A stretch of 64,000 nucleotides of DNA from an uncultured bacterium (GTDB lineage Bacteria; Bacillota_I; Bacilli_A; RFN20; CAG-826): the NCBI GenBank assembly GCA_949290395.1, contig CASERQ010000002.1, positions 276,894 through 340,893 on the forward strand, in the 5' to 3' direction. Under the pieces are notes generated by a model that worked only from the letters and a program-made list of their open reading frames with translations, ran no database searches and was not told the origin of the DNA. The position numbers and the translations under genes are program-made. This document shows, piece by piece, positions 26,677 to 34,836 of this stretch; the first letter of the stretch is position 1; each line of letters opens with the position of its first letter.

Positions 26677-28509
26677 TTATAACTTTCTTAAAAGTTTATT
26701 AATGACGTGTTCTGTTAAAGCAAATGTTCCAACGCCATAAGTTTGTTTAATAAGTTTTAAAAGATCCATTAAACCTTGCTTAACATAATCTTCAAAACGC
26801 CCTTCAAGTTTAGAAACAACTTTTCTAGCAAACATGAAGTCAAGTGCTTCTTCTTTTTTACCACCACAAGCAACATAAACTGGAACTAAAAGTTCAATTT
26901 GATGCATGATACGGTTACCAAATGTTAAATCAAAGGTATTGTAAGTAAAATCAGTTAAAGTTTTAAACTTAGTAAATTCATCTTTTCTAAGTCTTAAATC
27001 TTTATCTTCTTGTGCGCTCTTAAATAAGGACATAAGTCTATTGTAGGATAAAGAAATACGTGGAGTTTCTTCTTCAACTTCAAATGGTTCATTTCTATCA
27101 TCAAAAGAAAGGGTGATAGCTCTATCGTAAACCTTATCTGTAATAGTATAAGTTGAATCATCTTTATTAGCTGTTCCAATAAACCAAGTAGTTGGAGCAA
27201 TATTTAAAATTCCATATTCTAAGTGCATTGGTGCTTCAAAATCATATGGAAGTTGCATAATTCTTAATTTCCATTCATCAACTGGATATTCAAGAATGGA
27301 TAAGAAATCTGCAAAGTAATATTCAACACGGGAAATGTTAAGTTCATCAAGAACCATAATATTGATGTTATTTGGTTCAAATGTTGCTTGATAGAGTCTC
27401 TTTAAAAACTCTGTTTCGTTATATGTACGGTTAAAATCATTGAAATAACCAAGGATGGATGTTCTATCACGCCATGTAGCTTGGACAGGTTCAAAGAATG
27501 ATTTTTCGCCAATATATTCAGAGAAATATCTAGCAAGAGAAGATTTACCAGTACCACTTAAACCTTCAAGGATGATAAGGCGAGATGCGCTTAAGCCTGA
27601 TACAAAAGCTCTAATTGTTTCAATATCAAAGAATAAGCCTTCTTCTTTAGCAAGGTATTTTCTAAAGTCATCACAAAGATCTTTTAAGTTAACATTAGCA
27701 TCATCGAATGCTTTTGCTTCTTTGTTTTCCATTAAGTAATCGATAGTGCAAAGTCCAGGGAAAACTTTTTCGCGGTCACTAAGTTCTTCTTTAGCAGTAC
27801 TTCCTGCGCCTGTAGGAATTGCGCCACCTACTCCTGCTGCGTATCCTCCAGCAATAGCGTCTTCAGAACTTGGAGTGTCTCCAAAACTAGCAGCAAGTTC
27901 ACCTTGCTCTTCTTGTTTAGCTTCTTCTTTAACAGCTCTTTCTTCCTCCATTGCTTCTTCAGCACGAGCTGAGAAGAATTTAAATGGCTTATCAATATTT
28001 TTAAAGTTAATATAAAGCATAATTGCTGCCCCAATAAATGAGGTTAAAGCAATATAGATAATAAAGCCAACAAATAAACTAGCGACTAAAAATAAAAAAG
28101 AATTTGTAATTGCTTCAACGCTATAAGGATATTGAGCAGTTAAACCAATACCAAAACATAAAACACTACAAATTAAGAATGTAACTATATAAACTAAAAC
28201 CCATTTTTTAGTCCAAATCTTGTTTTCATAGAATTTAGCAAGACGCATTTCATAAATAAATGCTGCTGCATAAAGCAAGATGTAGATTAATGTAACAAGA
28301 ATTAAGACATAAGCTTGCCATGAACCTACAAAATCAGGAAAACCAAAAGTGTGAGATAAATCTTGAAGTGGATTTCCTTTTTTCATGATTCCATCAAGGT
28401 CAAGACAAAGTGCTGCAACTAAACACATTACAAGATAAAAGAAAATAAGACCGAGTGAGATCAAATTTTTTCTTGTAAAGTGAGTTCTCATTTTTCTTTC
28501 TTTTGCCAT
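26677..28509 (-). CDS. membrane-anchored McrB-like AAA+ ATPase, locus A
   Basis: 610 residues with AAGGGAG upstream of the ATG at 28509. Four membrane helices (about 14-34, 64-86, 103-123 and 135-167) are followed by a Glu/Lys/Ala-rich coiled linker (180-205), a Gly/Ala-rich spacer (220-238) and the AAA+ domain. Walker A is GLSGTGKSS (316-324). Walker B is IMVLDELN (384-391), followed by ISRVEYYFADFLSILE. Sensor 1 is GTANKDDST (445-453), with a DRA arginine. It is the paralog of the protein at 7528-9366, with the same topology. The gene lies between sipW and the McrC-like gene, as in locus B. It probably assembles into a ring on the cytosolic face of the membrane. Confidence 0.88.
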   Translation of the reverse strand: MAKERKMRTHFTRKNLISLGLIFFYLVMCLVAALCLDLDGIMKKGNPLQDLSHTFGFPDFVGSWQAYVLILVTLIYILLYAAAFIYEMRLAKFYENKIWTKKWVLVYIVTFLICSVLCFGIGLTAQYPYSVEAITNSFLFLVASLFVGFIIYIALTSFIGAAIMLYINFKNIDKPFKFFSARAEEAMEEERAVKEEAKQEEQGELAASFGDTPSSEDAIAGGYAAGVGGAIPTGAGSTAKEELSDREKVFPGLCTIDYLMENKEAKAFDDANVNLKDLCDDFRKYLAKEEGLFFDIETIRAFVSGLSASRLIILEGLSGTGKSSLARYFSEYIGEKSFFEPVQATWRDRTSILGYFNDFNRTYNETEFLKRLYQATFEPNNINIMVLDELNISRVEYYFADFLSILEYPVDEWKLRIMQLPYDFEAPMHLEYGILNIAPTTWFIGTANKDDSTYTITDKVYDRAITLSFDDRNEPFEVEEETPRISLSYNRLMSLFKSAQEDKDLRLRKDEFTKFKTLTDFTYNTFDLTFGNRIMHQIELLVPVYVACGGKKEEALDFMFARKVVSKLEGRFEDYVKQGLMDLLKLIKQTYGVGTFALTEHVINKLLRKL

Positions 28510-28527
28510 AAAAGACTCCCTTCTTAA

Positions 28528-29592
28528 CTATTCCTTTTTATTATCCTTTTCAAAAAACTTTTTAATTTTTGTAAAAGTTTTTTGAAAAAAATTTCCTTCT
28601 TTTGCAGTGTTTTTCTTTTCTTCAAGTGTTTTTTCTTTATTAGTTTCTTGAGTTTTAATAAATTCGATTTCGTTTAGATTCATTTCCCCACTAACAAAAT
28701 AATCTCCATTTATAAAACTAAATTCTTTATCTTTATAAATAACTTTTTCAACAAAGTAAGTTGAGATTGTTCCATTTTCATTAAAGTTATATTTAAGTTC
28801 GTTAACAATTAAATCACTTCTTTTTTCAATTGCTTCTTCAAGTTTAGAGTTATAGTAATCAAACATGATTAAACAATAAGCAATTGCAATGATTGTAATA
28901 ATTCCAGCATTTGATTGAAGAAAAATAACAAATACACCAATAAGTTCCATTCTAAAGCCATTGTAATAGCCAACAATGTTGTCAAAAGTTAGATAATTTC
29001 GATATTGGAAGTTTGTATCACTGGTATTGTTTGAATCACCACGAGTAATAAATACTTTTTCTCCATTTACTTCTCTAATTTCAATAATTCTATGAACGAT
29101 GATGATGTCTTCTTCGTTTTTATAAGCAACAACATCATATAAATTTACATCTTCTGGAGAATCGTAAGAAGTAATTCCAATAATGTCATAAGCGTTAAAT
29201 TGATTGTTTAAATTATTTTCAAATAGGTAATCGTTATCTTCATTTTTTTCTGACATTGAGCCAGTTGAGATAACAATAACACCAGTATCACCAAATGTAA
29301 GATTGTTATTAAAAAAGCGAGCGTATAAGCTCATAGAAAAGAAAACTACAACAAGACCAAAAATGGCCCATCCAGTAATTTTCCCTGCAATTCTTAATCC
29401 TTTTGCGTGCTTTCTATTTTTCTTTTTAAGTTCTTCACCCTTAATTTCGATAAGTTCTTTATCAGCTACGCCACTTCTTACTTCTTCAATGTTTGTTAAA
29501 TAATAGTGTCTAAAAAGAAAAGTAAACACTAAACAAAAACTTATAAGACAGATAGCTGTAACTATTAAAGAGAGTATCTCAACGTTTGACAT
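28528..29592 (-). CDS. sipW: SipW-type signal peptidase I, locus A
   Basis: 354 residues. Helices lie at about 6-28 and 70-90. The nucleophile is Ser112 in STGSMSEKN and His167 in IVHRIIEI is the general base, again His rather than Lys; RGDSNNTSD (about 184) holds the conserved Asp. A helix near 225-245 precedes a long charged tail ending in FEKDNKKE, with an extra beta region (TISTYFVEKVIYKDKEF). The gene begins two bases after the last exported paralog (TAA TT ATG) without a Shine-Dalgarno, so its translation probably depends on the gene before it. It should cleave the six upstream exported proteins. Confidence 0.9.
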   Translation of the reverse strand: MSNVEILSLIVTAICLISFCLVFTFLFRHYYLTNIEEVRSGVADKELIEIKGEELKKKNRKHAKGLRIAGKITGWAIFGLVVVFFSMSLYARFFNNNLTFGDTGVIVISTGSMSEKNEDNDYLFENNLNNQFNAYDIIGITSYDSPEDVNLYDVVAYKNEEDIIIVHRIIEIREVNGEKVFITRGDSNNTSDTNFQYRNYLTFDNIVGYYNGFRMELIGVFVIFLQSNAGIITIIAIAYCLIMFDYYNSKLEEAIEKRSDLIVNELKYNFNENGTISTYFVEKVIYKDKEFSFINGDYFVSGEMNLNEIEFIKTQETNKEKTLEEKKNTAKEGNFFQKTFTKIKKFFEKDNKKE

Positions 29593-29594
29593 AA

Positions 29595-30326
29595 TTAAGC
29601 GGCACTAGTTGTATAACTTGATGTAATTTTTAAATTAATATTAAATTCTTTACCTTCTACTAATTTAGCAAAGTTATCTAAACGAGTTGCATAATCATCA
29701 CCTTTATAGTAGCAAGGATTATCGTTATTAAAATAACTTCCCCAAGCAAAAGTAAAGGTAGATGTAATTGTTGCAATTTTGTTGTTTTCACTATATTTAA
29801 CATGTGTTACTGCTTTATTTTCAGTGTGAACAATATCTCCACTTGTATTAGGCAAAGTAAAAGTTGGAACATTATTTAAACAAGTTGAATCAATTAGATA
29901 ATCATTTTCAACTTTTAAAGTTTCAAAAGTTGCTTTTGAATCGCCAAAATCTAAAGCAATTTGATAATTTCCTGAATTTAAAGCAATATCAGAATCAGCA
30001 TTAGCTGTTAAAGTATAAACAACCTTAAATGTTAAATCTTGACCATTAGTTTTTCCTTCATCAAAAATAATATAAGGATTTCGATCATTAACTCTGTTTG
30101 AATCTTTGTCGTAATCAAACTTAATGTTGAGATCAGAATCAGCTTCTTTATATTCAAGAACTGTTGTTCTATCTAAAGTATCCTCAATTAAAACATTAAC
30201 TTCTGCATTATCTTCAGTAACAGAACCATTTAAAATCCAACTAGAAAAACCAACTGTTGCAACAGCAACAACTGCTAAACCAATTGAACAATAAATATAT
30301 TTTTTGCTTCTACTTCTCTTAATCAT
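29595..30326 (-). CDS. TasA-like exported paralog 6, locus A
   Basis: 243 residues. The signal peptide has a basic N-terminus, a hydrophobic core and GFSSWI (26-31), the SipW/TasA-type motif. The mature beta-rich domain contains FTFAWGSYFNNDNPC (about 191-205), the family WGxxF...P motif with an added Cys shared with paralog 5 (30329). Translation starts two bases after the previous stop (TAG TT ATG) with no ribosome site. It is the last of the array before sipW. I infer an extracellular structural subunit; there is no catalytic motif. Confidence 0.72.
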   Translation of the reverse strand: MIKRSRSKKYIYCSIGLAVVAVATVGFSSWILNGSVTEDNAEVNVLIEDTLDRTTVLEYKEADSDLNIKFDYDKDSNRVNDRNPYIIFDEGKTNGQDLTFKVVYTLTANADSDIALNSGNYQIALDFGDSKATFETLKVENDYLIDSTCLNNVPTFTLPNTSGDIVHTENKAVTHVKYSENNKIATITSTFTFAWGSYFNNDNPCYYKGDDYATRLDNFAKLVEGKEFNINLKITSSYTTSAA

Positions 30327-30328
30327 AA

Positions 30329-31069
30329 CTATGCGTTCTCAACAATTGAAGGTGTAATAGTTAAAACTACATCTTTTGCCGTTCCATCTAATCCGTTATA
30401 TGCATTAAATGCTTCTCCAAAAGCAACTAAGTTATTAACTGTGTTCTCAGCAGTTGCTACACATGGGTTCACATTACCAAAAACCGAACCCCATCTAAAA
30501 GTATATTTAAGTGTACAAGTTAAAGAAGTTTCACTAATTGAAGTTGTATAAGTTAAATATGGAAGATTTTCAGCATATGTGCATCCTTCAACAGTTGTAA
30601 CTTCGCTTACTGCTGTATCGCTTAAAGTAATATTTACATTACTTTCTAACAATGTACAATCGATATATTCAGGAGTTCCACCAAGCTTATCTATAAAGTT
30701 TTTAGCGCCTTCATTTTCGCCAGTATTAAACTTAAGATTGATAACTATAGAATCAAAACTAGAAATTGTTCCTCTATCTATTGTGAAGACTATTGAAAAA
30801 TCCAATTTTTCATAATTAGTGTCGGTACCTGTCGTAATAGATCCTTCTCCATCTCCTTTAATAGCATCAAATCTAACTGCATCAGGTTGTTGATTAATAA
30901 CGGCTGTTAAATCACCATATTCAATCGCACCTATTTCAGCTTTTATAGGATTAGTATTTTGTTCTTGAGTGTTAATTACAATCCAATTAGAAAAACCAAC
31001 TGCTGCTACACTAACAACAACAGCTGCTAAAGATAAATACATTAATTTTAAACTTTTAATCTTTTTCAT
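30329..31069 (-). CDS. TasA-like exported paralog 5, locus A
   Basis: 246 residues with AGGAG before 31069. The signal motif GFSNWI is at 25-30. RWGSVFGNVNPC (192-203) is the array motif, and Cys in DCTL and EGCTY could pair with it. It is closest to paralog 6 by the NPC ending and by the absence of the YTYL motif seen in paralogs 1-4. The C-terminus is TPSIVENA. It has its own ribosome site and a 20-base gap, unlike most of the array. Confidence 0.72.
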   Translation of the reverse strand: MKKIKSLKLMYLSLAAVVVSVAAVGFSNWIVINTQEQNTNPIKAEIGAIEYGDLTAVINQQPDAVRFDAIKGDGEGSITTGTDTNYEKLDFSIVFTIDRGTISSFDSIVINLKFNTGENEGAKNFIDKLGGTPEYIDCTLLESNVNITLSDTAVSEVTTVEGCTYAENLPYLTYTTSISETSLTCTLKYTFRWGSVFGNVNPCVATAENTVNNLVAFGEAFNAYNGLDGTAKDVVLTITPSIVENA

Positions 31070-31089
31070 CTTTATTCTCCTAATTTAAA

Positions 31090-31845
31090 CTATTCACTAA
31101 CTTTAGCTTCTACTTTTAAAGTTAACTTTTTAATAGCGTTATTCATGTTAGTGATTTGTGTTTTAGCTAACGAAATTGCATCTAAATAAGCATCACTTGT
31201 AATTGTTCCACTAGTAAAATCATTCTTTAAATCACTTAATTTACTATTATAAAAGTTAATAGGATTGTTAACTGTGCTTTCAACACCATCATCAAAAAAA
31301 CTTCCATAAGTAAAAGTTAAATCAGTATTAATATTGAAAACTTTGTATCCTGAATCGGCACTTTCATAATCACTAAAAGAGCTAATAGAAATACTGCTTG
31401 TAGATAAGTTTAAATAAGTATATGTTCCAGCAGCTCTTCCGAAAACATCACTGGCTGAAGTCTCAAACGAATTTGTATCAGTTCCAGTTTCACTTCCATT
31501 ACTTGCCGTTATTGATAAAGTAATTTCTTTAACTTTATTTGTCATTTCGTTAGCAACAATTAATCTGCCTTTTAAATGAACAGATAAATCTTCATTACTA
31601 TTTTGATCGCCTGTAAGAACACCGTTTCCATCTACTTCACTAGCTCCTAAACTAATAGAAGACTCTGTCAAATTAGCTTCTAAAAGAACAGTCTTGCTAT
31701 TTACTGTATCAATAGTAACTGGTACATCAAAAGTTGTTTCACCTAAAGAAATAATCCAAGCAGAAAAGCCAATAGTAAGTAAACTTACTAAAGTACAAGC
31801 CATCACACCAACGAATATATGTTTTTTCTTATTAAGTTTTCTCAT
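31090..31845 (-). CDS. TasA-like exported paralog 4, locus A
   Basis: 251 residues with signal motif GFSAWI at 26-31. FGRAAGTYTYLNL (about 135-147) carries the YTYL element of paralogs 1-4, and FTYGSFFDDG (about 178-187) replaces the Trp of the WGxxF motif with Tyr. The C-terminal helix has KTQITNMNNAIKKLTLKV. It starts two bases after the previous stop (TAG TT ATG) with no Shine-Dalgarno. It is probably an extracellular beta-sandwich subunit. Confidence 0.72.
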   Translation of the reverse strand: MRKLNKKKHIFVGVMACTLVSLLTIGFSAWIISLGETTFDVPVTIDTVNSKTVLLEANLTESSISLGASEVDGNGVLTGDQNSNEDLSVHLKGRLIVANEMTNKVKEITLSITASNGSETGTDTNSFETSASDVFGRAAGTYTYLNLSTSSISISSFSDYESADSGYKVFNINTDLTFTYGSFFDDGVESTVNNPINFYNSKLSDLKNDFTSGTITSDAYLDAISLAKTQITNMNNAIKKLTLKVEAKVSE

Positions 31846-31847
31846 AA

Positions 31848-32597
31848 CTAATTAGCGAAATTAATTTTAAGTTCTGCTTTGATATTGATTGTTTTATCTG
31901 TAAAAAATTTGACCATGTCATTTAATTCTTCTTTACAAGCATCCATTAATTTTAATTTTTCTGTTGAAGATTCTGTTGCCTTGATTTTAGCTTGATAAAA
32001 ATCAACAGGACTTAGGTAATTAAAATAACTTCCCCGAGTAAAGTTTAAAGTTAAATCGGTCTTTTTATATAAGTTATAGCTAGGATTAGAATTATCTAAA
32101 GTAAATTCTGTCTTAGCGCCATTTAAATCATATTTTGCATCATATCCTTTTAATTCGAGATATGTGTAAGATTGCTCAGCGGTTCTTTCAAAAAGATCAC
32201 CTGTTTCTGCAGTAACCGTTAGTGGAGCATTATTAATAGTTGGAGTAAAAGTTAAGCCGCCAAAAGTTGCGCCCTCTTTAGGGAAAGTAAAATCAAAAGT
32301 TGTAAATTTTAAACTTAAATCAGCATCTTCAGCATCTGAACCAACGCCACTTCCAATAGAATCAGCAGCTTTCTCAGAATTATCAGCAATTTTAATTCCT
32401 TCGTCTTTAGCTAAAACCATATTTAAGAACTGTGTTTGTTCAGAAACATTATCAATAGTAACAGGAATGTTTTCTAAAGGAACCGATGTCCTATTTAAGC
32501 CAACAATCCAAGCAGAAAAACCAATGCCAGCAACAGTAAGAACAGTCGCACCTAAAAGTGAAGCAGTTAATAACTTTTTATTCTTTCTTATATTCAT
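31848..32597 (-). CDS. TasA-like exported paralog 3, locus A
   Basis: 249 residues with signal motif GFSAWIVG at 26-33. FERTAEQSYTYLEL lies at about 136-149 and NFTRGSYFNYLSPVDFYQ at about 185-202, where Arg replaces the array Trp. The start at 32597 has no Shine-Dalgarno and follows a 165-base spacer full of inverted repeats (32598-32762), so translation may be set by RNA structure. It is the first gene of a coupled run leading into sipW. Confidence 0.72.
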   Translation of the reverse strand: MNIRKNKKLLTASLLGATVLTVAGIGFSAWIVGLNRTSVPLENIPVTIDNVSEQTQFLNMVLAKDEGIKIADNSEKAADSIGSGVGSDAEDADLSLKFTTFDFTFPKEGATFGGLTFTPTINNAPLTVTAETGDLFERTAEQSYTYLELKGYDAKYDLNGAKTEFTLDNSNPSYNLYKKTDLTLNFTRGSYFNYLSPVDFYQAKIKATESSTEKLKLMDACKEELNDMVKFFTDKTINIKAELKINFAN

Positions 32598-32762
32598 AAT
32601 AAACGTATTATCTAATCGTACCCGGATTTAGAGATTAGATAACTTTTCCTTTCCCGGGTATAATCTAACTATGCTGTGTACCTGTATTTTCATATTTACA
32701 GTTCGACTGTTTCGAGGTAATTCAGGCCACAGTTTTTTAATATAAATCGTTGATTACCTCGT
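32598..32762 (-). ncRNA. structured spacer RNA between paralogs 2 and 3
   Basis: Read on the minus strand this 165-base spacer has several exact inverted repeats. CGAGGTAAT pairs with ATTACCTCG; ACAGT pairs with ACTGT around a three-base loop; CTGTA pairs with TACAG; and a 10-base stem TTATCTAATC/GATTAGATAA lies close to the next start. The loop of the last stem holds CCGGGTA, complementary to TACCCGG just upstream, so a pseudoknot is possible. Its CCCGGG core is unusual in this AT-rich DNA. It could be a cis-regulatory element, an RNA-processing site or a small mobile-element remnant. No known riboswitch class was recognised. Confidence 0.45.
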
Positions 32763-33530
32763 TTATTTAGCAGGGTAATCTAAAGAAACAGTTAAAGTAA
32801 TTGTTTGTCCAGCAAGTGCCTTGTTCATTGCTGCAAGTTCAGTATAAGCATTTGTAGACATTGTAAGTAATTCTTTAAACTCTTGCTCATTAACTAAACC
32901 ATTATAAAAAACTGTTGGTTCATCTCCGCCAAAGAAAGTTCCCCAATCTAATTCATAATCTAAATTTTTTAATTTATAAATATCAAAAGTTCCATCGCTT
33001 TCTTTATCAACAGTGAAGTTTGCTCCTTCTCCTTCAGTTGTGAAAGGAATTGTAATATCGGCTGCTAAATAGGTCCAATATTCAGTACCTGCTCCTAACG
33101 CTCGTCTATAAGTTTCACCCATTGTATTAGTTTTTACTTGATTAGCAGCTGTTTTTTCATTATTAATAGTAACTTTTACACTTTTTGGTAAAGTAGCTAA
33201 ACTTTTACCAAGTCGAACTTCAACTTTTTCAAAACTAAATTTTAAAGCATCTTCACTAACACTAATTCCATCTTTATCAGTAGAAGTTCCAACAATTGTT
33301 GTTTCTCCTCTTGGAGTTACTTCTTTCTCAGCAATTGCGATAGTTGTGCCTGGAGCAATTGAAGCCTCTAAGAAAGCAGTTTCGTTTTTTACATCATCAA
33401 CTTGAGCAGTGAGAAAAACATTTTGAGAGTTTTGAGTAACACCAACAAGCCAAGTAGCAAAACCAACAGTTGCAACAGATACAACTGCAAAAGCGCTTAA
33501 ACAAGCAACAAGTTTCTTTGTAATTTTCAT
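32763..33530 (-). CDS. TasA-like exported paralog 2, locus A
   Basis: 255 residues with signal motif TVGFATWLVG at 21-30. YWTYLAADI (151-159) matches the YTYL element, and LDWGTFFGGDEPTVFYN (194-210) is a full copy of the array motif. The C-terminus ends in TLTVSLDYPAK. The start lies three bases after the previous stop (TAG TTT ATG), with no ribosome site. It is followed by the structured spacer, so transcript processing or attenuation could change the ratio of paralogs 1-2 to 3-6. Confidence 0.75.
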   Translation of the reverse strand: MKITKKLVACLSAFAVVSVATVGFATWLVGVTQNSQNVFLTAQVDDVKNETAFLEASIAPGTTIAIAEKEVTPRGETTIVGTSTDKDGISVSEDALKFSFEKVEVRLGKSLATLPKSVKVTINNEKTAANQVKTNTMGETYRRALGAGTEYWTYLAADITIPFTTEGEGANFTVDKESDGTFDIYKLKNLDYELDWGTFFGGDEPTVFYNGLVNEQEFKELLTMSTNAYTELAAMNKALAGQTITLTVSLDYPAK

Positions 33531-33533
33531 AAA

Positions 33534-34373
33534 CTATTTAACCTCAGCTTTAATAAAGATTTTTCCACCGTTAAATGCATTGTGTAAATTTGTTAATTCT
33601 TGGTGAACTGCATTAACGTCGTCACTTGAATTAGTAATTGTTCCTGCATCAAATAACTCATTATAGTAAGCACTTGGTGCTTTGCCACCAAAGAATGTAC
33701 CCCATTTAAAGATATCTAATGTGAATGTTCCGGTATATTTTTTGTTTTTAGTTCCTTCTTCAATAGTTACTGTTAAACCATTAACAGGATTTCCTTCTTT
33801 AGTAGGAAGAGCTAAAGATAAGATGCCATCTTTTGCAAAGCCTTCTGCTTCTTTATCTTCATTAATATCTAAGTAAGTATAATCTTGTGCGGTATGCCAT
33901 GCGTTTGCGTTTTCACTACTAACTGTAACTTTATTATTATCTGTTACGTTACCTTCATATGGATTTGTTTCTCCACCAGGTGCAACTAAATCATAAGCAA
34001 AACTTAAATCGATTTTGGTCATACCTGTGACATCGCCACCAATTTCAAGATCAACATCCATTGAAACTGTGAAATCTGTTTTCTTTTGTGTAGCAGGTTC
34101 CCCTTCGCCTTTTCCATTTATAAAAGATCCGGTAACGCCTGTTAAATCTTCGCCAACATGGATGTCATCGTTTGTGAGATTGACTGATAAAGAAACATTG
34201 TTTCTTTGAGCAGTATCTACTGTAACGCTTGTTCCATTATCATCATCTTTTGTGTTATTAGCACCAATGATCCATGTTGCAAAACCTGTTGTTAATAAAG
34301 CAACGGCACTGAAAGCAAGAGCCCCATTAATTATCCATTTTCTCTTGCTTGATGAATTTAATTTTTTACCCAT
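33534..34373 (-). CDS. TasA-like exported paralog 1, first gene of locus A
   Basis: 279 residues with a strong ribosome site GGAGGGG before 34373. A basic N-terminus is followed by the hydrophobic core and TTGFATWIIG at 28-37. YTYLDI is at 165-170 and KWGTFFGGKAPSAYYN at 223-238. The C-terminus is LHNAFNGGKIFIKAEVK. It is the only array member with a strong independent ribosome site at the head of the operon, so it is probably the major subunit. Bacillus TasA forms matrix fibres after SipW processing; the analogy here rests on the signal type and gene order. Confidence 0.77.
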   Translation of the reverse strand: MGKKLNSSSKRKWIINGALAFSAVALLTTGFATWIIGANNTKDDDNGTSVTVDTAQRNNVSLSVNLTNDDIHVGEDLTGVTGSFINGKGEGEPATQKKTDFTVSMDVDLEIGGDVTGMTKIDLSFAYDLVAPGGETNPYEGNVTDNNKVTVSSENANAWHTAQDYTYLDINEDKEAEGFAKDGILSLALPTKEGNPVNGLTVTIEEGTKNKKYTGTFTLDIFKWGTFFGGKAPSAYYNELFDAGTITNSSDDVNAVHQELTNLHNAFNGGKIFIKAEVK

Positions 34374-34753
34374 AATTATCCCCTCCGAAATAAATTCGTA
34401 TTTAGGTTAACACTAACTTAGAAAAGTATTTCCTTTTATTTTGCTTTCAGACGAATAGCAAAAAGCACGGCAATCTTTTTTCCTTTATATAATTTAATTA
34501 TTAACAAAATGAAAATCAACCTTGTAATCTCTATAGAGTTGTGAAACCTCCAAAAGAGTCAATTTTTAAAGGGTTTTTCAAAAAAATATTTTTTTATTTT
34601 TTTTTAAAATTTCGCAAAAAATAAATATTTTTTATAAATATTAAGATGTCAAGTGACTAATTTTGGTATACCCAAAAAGTCAATTTTAAAATATTTTGGG
34701 CTTAAAAAAGCCAAAATCTTCATCTTTTTTGCCTTATAAAACTTAAAAAAATA
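34374..34753. promoter_or_regulatory. upstream region of locus A
   Basis: About 380 bases of very AT-rich DNA with long A and T runs (near 34585-34635). Minus-strand -35-like boxes are TTGACT near 34684, TTGACA near 34654 and TTGACT near 34562, the first and third within AAAATTGACT. A perfect GGTATACC palindrome lies at 34665-34672 inside a longer inverted repeat. A hairpin GGGCTT/AAGCC lies near 34697. No -10 box is decisive. A and T tracts with several -35 boxes suggest a regulated or multiple promoter. Confidence 0.4.
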
Positions 34754-34808
34754 CTAGAAAAAAATCAGAGATTTTTAAGAATCATCATCTCAAAAACTCT
34801 CTGATTTA
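34754..34808 (-). terminator. rho-independent terminator of the lipoprotein operon
   Basis: On the minus strand AAATCAGAGA pairs with TCTCTGATTT, extended by five A-T pairs around one bulged base, and is followed by a run of seven or more T. It lies 29 bases after the stop of the lipoprotein gene at 34837 and separates that operon from locus A. Confidence 0.85.
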
Positions 34809-34836
34809 TTATTAATAAAAGTTCAACTACTTATCT

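Noticed and set aside
26677..28509. Reading the McrB-like gene and its neighbour as a McrBC restriction system
   Set aside because: The AAA+ protein has four transmembrane helices, the partner lacks visible nuclease motifs, and both copies are embedded in secretion and surface genes.
32598..32762. The spacer as a Xer/dif or attachment site
   Set aside because: The arms and spacing do not match a dif-like core and there is no recombinase or element boundary nearby.
34585..34635. Poly-A and poly-T stretch as a terminator
   Set aside because: No stem precedes it on either strand; the real terminator is the hairpin at 34754-34808.
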